From positions 1 through 35,701 of the forward strand of contig CACLQQ010000026.1 in the NCBI GenBank assembly GCA_902609095.1: a DNA stretch of 35,701 bases. The letters are read 5' to 3'. A program made the translations under genes and the position numbers. Shown here one piece after another: positions 32,065 through 35,701 of this stretch (position 1 is its first letter; the number at the start of each line of letters is the position of its first letter). This DNA comes from an uncultured Bacteroidota bacterium (GTDB lineage Bacteria > Bacteroidota > Bacteroidia > Chitinophagales > Saprospiraceae). The notes under the pieces were generated by a model. It had not been told where the DNA came from, ran no database searches, and saw only the letters and a list, made by a program, of their open reading frames with translations.

Positions 32065-35013
32065 ATGAAAAGAACAAAATATTTAACGAGGTTGTACGGA
32101 CTGCTCTGTATAATGTTAGTTTCAACCTTAGTGCTTTCACAGGGCACAGTCAGCGGTGTAATTACTGATGACACTGGTGAGCCACTTGTTGGTGCCAACG
32201 TCTTTATACAGAATACGACGGACGGTACCATTACTGATTTTAATGGGAAGTATAGCGTTACCACCGCAACCAGCTTCCCTCTCGTAATGGTGGTAAGTTA
32301 TACTGGATATAATACTCAAGAAATAACTGTCGATGCGCCTCAGTCTGGCTTAGATGTCGCTTTGTCTGAAGGTGTATTAATTGGTGAGGATATTATAATT
32401 TCTGCCTCAAGGAGGCGTGAGAAAATACGAGAAGCACCTGCTTCAGTATCTATTATAACAGCCCGCAAGTTAGAAGCTACACCGAATGATAATGCTGCTC
32501 GGGCAATTATAAATGAACCAGGAGTATATGTTCAACAGCAAGGTGCAGGTCGTGTAAATGTTCAATTAAGAGGGGACGGTGGAATCTTTGGATCAGCGTC
32601 ATTCCCGATTTTGGATTATCGACCACTCTCTGGTCCAGGTTTAGGTACATTCGATAACTTAAACTCCCCACTCAACAATATTGATATTGAGAGAGTCGAA
32701 GTGGTTAGAGGACCAGGGTCAGCTTTATATGGTCCAGGTGTAACCTCGGGTGTGGTTCATTTCATCAGTAAATCCCCAATAGACAAACCAGGAACTACAA
32801 TCGAATTAATCGGTGGTGAATTAAGCACTTATGGTAGCTCACTAAGACATGCGACCAAAGTATCAGATAAATTCGGTTTCAAAATCAATGCAGTTGTTAA
32901 AAGGGGTAATGAATTCACATATGATATTAACGATCCTGTTGATGCTGCTATGATCGCATTAACTCAGAATACAATATCCGCTCCAGCAATCACAAACGGT
33001 ATTGTTGATGCAACACAGCCGGCCACTCAGATTTTATCTGCTTCAGATTTAGATCCAGATGGTGATGGAAACCCTATTCAAGACTATTGGAGGCAATTTG
33101 TGTTAAATGGTACTTTAGAATTCAGACCACAAGATGACCTATCTGTTGTATTATCTGGTGGAACGAACAATGCGTCAGCACCTTTCTATAATTCGCAAGG
33201 TGTAGGTCTATCGCAAGCAACAGAGACTTGGGCGCAAGGTAGAGTGCGAAAAGGAGGATTTTTTGCCCAAGCCTTTTGGTTGAGGAATGATGGAGGTCAA
33301 GGAAATAACCCTACTTTCCTTTATCAAACAGGATCTACTACTAACGTTGATAGAACTCAGTTAGAGGCACAATTACAATATAATTTTGATACTCCTGGAT
33401 TCTTAGATGCAAAGTGGAGTGCTGGTTTTGATTATAGATTATCAACTAATGATACCGGCAACACTGTCTATGGCCGTGAAGAAGATGATGACGACTTCAG
33501 TATTGCAGGTGGATATCTCCAGACAAAATTAGCACTTGGGGATAAATTAGATTTAGTATTGGCTGGTAGATATGATCAGTTCAACTTCTTAGACGAAGGT
33601 GCATTCCAACCAAGAGCTGTATTTGTTTACAAGCCTGATCCAAAGCACACATTTAGAGCAGGATTTAACCGTGCTGTAGGAGCACCAACTCAATTACAGG
33701 TAAACATTGATTTCCCTGTGAACAACATTATTCCTGGATCATTTGATGTATGGTTAAATGGTAATAAAAACCCACAGACCTTTAATAATCCTACCCTTCA
33801 ATGGTTTAATGGTTTAATTCCATCAACTCCATTAGGTGCAGTCAATGGATTACCACTAGCGGTTTTATTAGGTGTTGAGGCGGCCCCAGGTGTAACGCTT
33901 AATCAGGCTATTGTTGGAGGATTAACAGCGGCATTAGCGGCTGATCCAGCTACTGCTGCTGCAGCACCACTTGTACAAGGTATCTTAGGTCAATTGGATG
34001 ATCCAACCACAGCATTCGGCTTAGGTGTAGGTGGTCAATTATCTCCAGGTTTCAATATTTTTAATGGCCAACCATTAGGAACTCTTGATGCCCCTTCAGC
34101 AACTCTTAGAAGAGAAGATACTTGGGAGATTGGTTACAAAGGATTGTTGGGAGATAAATTAGGAGTGGCCATTGATGTATATAATAGAAGTATTGATGGG
34201 TCTACGCTATTTACAGCAATAAGTCCTACTTATATCTTATTTGGAGCGGATGGAGCCCCAGGTATTGGAGGCATTGACGGTCAATTAGGATCAGCCGTTC
34301 AAAGCTTTGCACAACCACAGATTGAACAAGCCTTATTAGGATTAGGGCTTGATGCAGCTACTGCTTCAGCTACCGCTGCTGGTTTAGGTGCCGCTATCAA
34401 TGGTGCATACACAAGCAACTCTAATGCTGCTGTCAATGCACCATCTGCTGCATTTGGTGGTTTGTCCTTAGCACAACTGATTGGTGCATTACCTTTTCAT
34501 GCTACTACTCCTACGGATCAAGTACCTCAAAATGGAGTGACGCACTTATCTGCCGGGTACAGAACATTTGAATCATTCAACTATTGGGGAACTGATATTG
34601 GCTTGAACTACTTCGTAAACGAGAACTTGTCATTGTTTGGTAATTTCTCTTGGACTTCAGATAACATCTTTAATCCTAATATTGTAGGAGTGGATGGAAC
34701 TGAACAAACGTCAATTTCGCAGCCTACAAATAGGTATCGAATAGGTTGGAACTTAACTCCAGAATACGGCTGGAGAGCTAATATGGCATTCCAACATGAT
34801 CCAACTTTCCCTGTATTCTTGGGACAATATTCTGGTGATACAGATGAAAAGAATCTCGTGGATGCAGGTGTGGGTTATAAATTTGATAATGGCTTAACTA
34901 TAGCCATGACAGCTCAGAATTTATTTAATAGCGAGTATAGAACGTACCCTAACTTCCCAGCTATAGGAAGAAGAGTTTTGGGCACACTTACTTATACTTT
35001 CGGAGATAAATAA
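32065..35013 (+). CDS. TonB-dependent outer-membrane receptor with carboxypeptidase-regulatory N-domain
   Basis: The 982-residue protein has a signal peptide (1-25) and a carboxypeptidase D regulatory-like domain (27-105, GTVSGVITDDTGEPLVGANV). A plug domain (about 118-240) follows, with EAPASVSIITARKL, VNVQLRGDGG and IERVEVVRGPGSALYGPG. The rest is a 22-strand-type barrel to the end (LTYTFGDK). It imports a large or scarce ligand using TonB energy; no SusD gene follows, so a glycan SusCD pair is not indicated. Two Ala/Gly/Leu-rich segments (about 584-665 and 726-811) lie in the barrel half and are unusual for extracellular loops. Single-gene unit. Confidence 0.93.
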   Translation: MKRTKYLTRLYGLLCIMLVSTLVLSQGTVSGVITDDTGEPLVGANVFIQNTTDGTITDFNGKYSVTTATSFPLVMVVSYTGYNTQEITVDAPQSGLDVALSEGVLIGEDIIISASRRREKIREAPASVSIITARKLEATPNDNAARAIINEPGVYVQQQGAGRVNVQLRGDGGIFGSASFPILDYRPLSGPGLGTFDNLNSPLNNIDIERVEVVRGPGSALYGPGVTSGVVHFISKSPIDKPGTTIELIGGELSTYGSSLRHATKVSDKFGFKINAVVKRGNEFTYDINDPVDAAMIALTQNTISAPAITNGIVDATQPATQILSASDLDPDGDGNPIQDYWRQFVLNGTLEFRPQDDLSVVLSGGTNNASAPFYNSQGVGLSQATETWAQGRVRKGGFFAQAFWLRNDGGQGNNPTFLYQTGSTTNVDRTQLEAQLQYNFDTPGFLDAKWSAGFDYRLSTNDTGNTVYGREEDDDDFSIAGGYLQTKLALGDKLDLVLAGRYDQFNFLDEGAFQPRAVFVYKPDPKHTFRAGFNRAVGAPTQLQVNIDFPVNNIIPGSFDVWLNGNKNPQTFNNPTLQWFNGLIPSTPLGAVNGLPLAVLLGVEAAPGVTLNQAIVGGLTAALAADPATAAAAPLVQGILGQLDDPTTAFGLGVGGQLSPGFNIFNGQPLGTLDAPSATLRREDTWEIGYKGLLGDKLGVAIDVYNRSIDGSTLFTAISPTYILFGADGAPGIGGIDGQLGSAVQSFAQPQIEQALLGLGLDAATASATAAGLGAAINGAYTSNSNAAVNAPSAAFGGLSLAQLIGALPFHATTPTDQVPQNGVTHLSAGYRTFESFNYWGTDIGLNYFVNENLSLFGNFSWTSDNIFNPNIVGVDGTEQTSISQPTNRYRIGWNLTPEYGWRANMAFQHDPTFPVFLGQYSGDTDEKNLVDAGVGYKFDNGLTIAMTAQNLFNSEYRTYPNFPAIGRRVLGTLTYTFGDK

Positions 35014-35097
35014 GCGTCTAATACAGATGTTAATTGAGTTATTTGATAAATGACGACTACTATCCTATAAGTAAATAGGAAATGCCTCTAACTGAGG

Positions 35098-35166
35098 ATG
35101 CCCTGATAGTGATGGAGACCGAGTATCGGATATAAATAATACTTGCCATAGCAATCAGGGCATTTT
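35098..35166 (+). terminator. Long structured hairpin behind the TonB receptor gene
   Basis: A perfect 10-bp stem ATGCCCTGAT (35098-35107) / ATCAGGGCAT (35154-35163) is continued inside by a partly paired helix (GTGATGG with CCATAGC), and the apical part can form CCGA-GTA-TCGG. The 3' arm is followed by a short T run. It lies 85 bp after the receptor stop codon and probably ends or stabilises that mRNA. The 46-base interior is long for a simple terminator. Confidence 0.5.
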
Positions 35167-35616
35167 ATATGGTTATGGAGTAGCAAATAAAAATGATAAA
35201 TGCACTGAGGTCCGAAGTGTGTTTGAACCGAGGAGCTTGCGTGATAGGCCAGTTTCTGGGGTTTATATTAAAGGGTATTCATAAGACTATTAGTAAGAGT
35301 TTGCTCCAAATCAGGTCAAGCATCGTTGACCAAGCTATCATAAGCCTATTATACGATTAAGTATCGATGGGGTAATAATCTGGAATGAACCTATTTATGT
35401 AATACTCATTTTATAAGTAGTGACCCAAATAAGATGAATTTTTATGCATTTAGGATGTAATTTGTTCTCATAGAAAAAAGAGTTAATGCATCAAGATTCA
35501 TAGCGGTTGGTTTCGGCGAATTAATTCTTGTAGTATTTTGTGGATAGAAAGACCAAAGCAGGCAGGGTTTTAAAAAAAGAGTAGATAAAGCTACAATTCG
35601 GAATAAATGAACGGCT

Positions 35617-35650
35617 AAAAAAGCTCCTTGATATTAACAAAGAGCTTTTT
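35617..35650. terminator. Bidirectional intrinsic terminator near the right edge
   Basis: AAAAAGCTC (35618-35626) and GAGCTTTTT (35642-35650) form a 9-bp stem with a 15-base loop. The A run on one arm and T run on the other give U-tracts on both strands. It could stop plus-strand transcripts from the receptor side or minus-strand transcripts from a gene beyond the window. Confidence 0.55.
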
Positions 35651-35701
35651 AAAATTTTCGAATAACCGGGCATAATTCCAAAAATATGGTTGATCAGAAT
35701 A

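Larger units (their letters stand above)
35014..35701. other. Noncoding region with hairpins, no supported gene
   Basis: No open frame of useful length with family features is present on either strand. A few short stretches look coding-like (for example a frame reading SVFEPRSLRDRPVSGVYIKG near 35210-35275 and NERLKKLLDINKELFKIFE near 35610-35665), but they are bounded by stops and not recognised. They may be remnants of decayed genes or chance. The region contains the long hairpin at 35098-35166 and the terminator at 35617-35650. Confidence 0.5.

Noticed and set aside
35480-35701. 50-codon minus-strand frame near the right edge
   Set aside because: It runs through the terminator hairpin, has no recognisable motif and a Ser/Phe-rich composition expected from reading AT-rich sequence.

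Overview
The window reads as a chromosomal segment of a Bacteroidota bacterium, most likely Saprospiria or a relative. This is inferred from an alternative complex III plus aa3-type oxidase operon, a type IX secretion (T9SS) C-terminal sorting domain in a decayed protease, a SusC-like TonB receptor with an N-terminal carboxypeptidase-regulatory domain, near-absence of Shine-Dalgarno sites, and TAnnTTTG-type promoters. No insertion sequence, phage, CRISPR array or integrase was seen.

Layout. 1-4.8 kb: tRNA-Arg(TCT) with promoter and terminator, a crotonase, a hypothetical protein, an OmpA-family lipoprotein, a candidate 28-codon membrane peptide, uracil-DNA glycosylase, a DUF423 protein, and a decayed outer-membrane beta-barrel gene. 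4.8-21.2 kb: one tightly packed 15-gene minus-strand operon, transcribed as actA-B-C-D-E-F, coxB, coxA, ctaB, two coxC paralogues, coxD, a cysteine-free SCO-like protein, a DUF420/CtaM-like protein and a small CxxC membrane protein. It carries quinol oxidation (ACIII), oxygen reduction (aa3 oxidase) and assembly factors together, as expected for an ACIII-aa3 supercomplex. 21.3-23.4 kb: thyA and a dead T9SS-exported M43 metalloprotease. 23.4-31.7 kb: envelope genes: lptD, an MCE/MlaD protein, and a minus-strand operon of a HAD phosphatase, an MsbA-type ABC exporter, a beta-barrel protein and murB. 32.1-35.0 kb: a TonB-dependent receptor with two unusual Ala/Gly-rich inserts. The last 0.7 kb is noncoding and holds two hairpins.

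Most notable observation: the CuA subunit (coxB) has a complete OmpA-like peptidoglycan-binding domain fused behind its CuA domain. The Asp and Arg used by OmpA proteins to bind diaminopimelate are both present at the family spacing. This suggests that the terminal oxidase, and probably the whole ACIII-aa3 supercomplex, is physically tethered to the cell wall. Secondary observations are the missing cysteines in the SCO-like protein, histidine-rich tails on many respiratory subunits, and two pseudogenes decaying mainly by nonsense substitutions.
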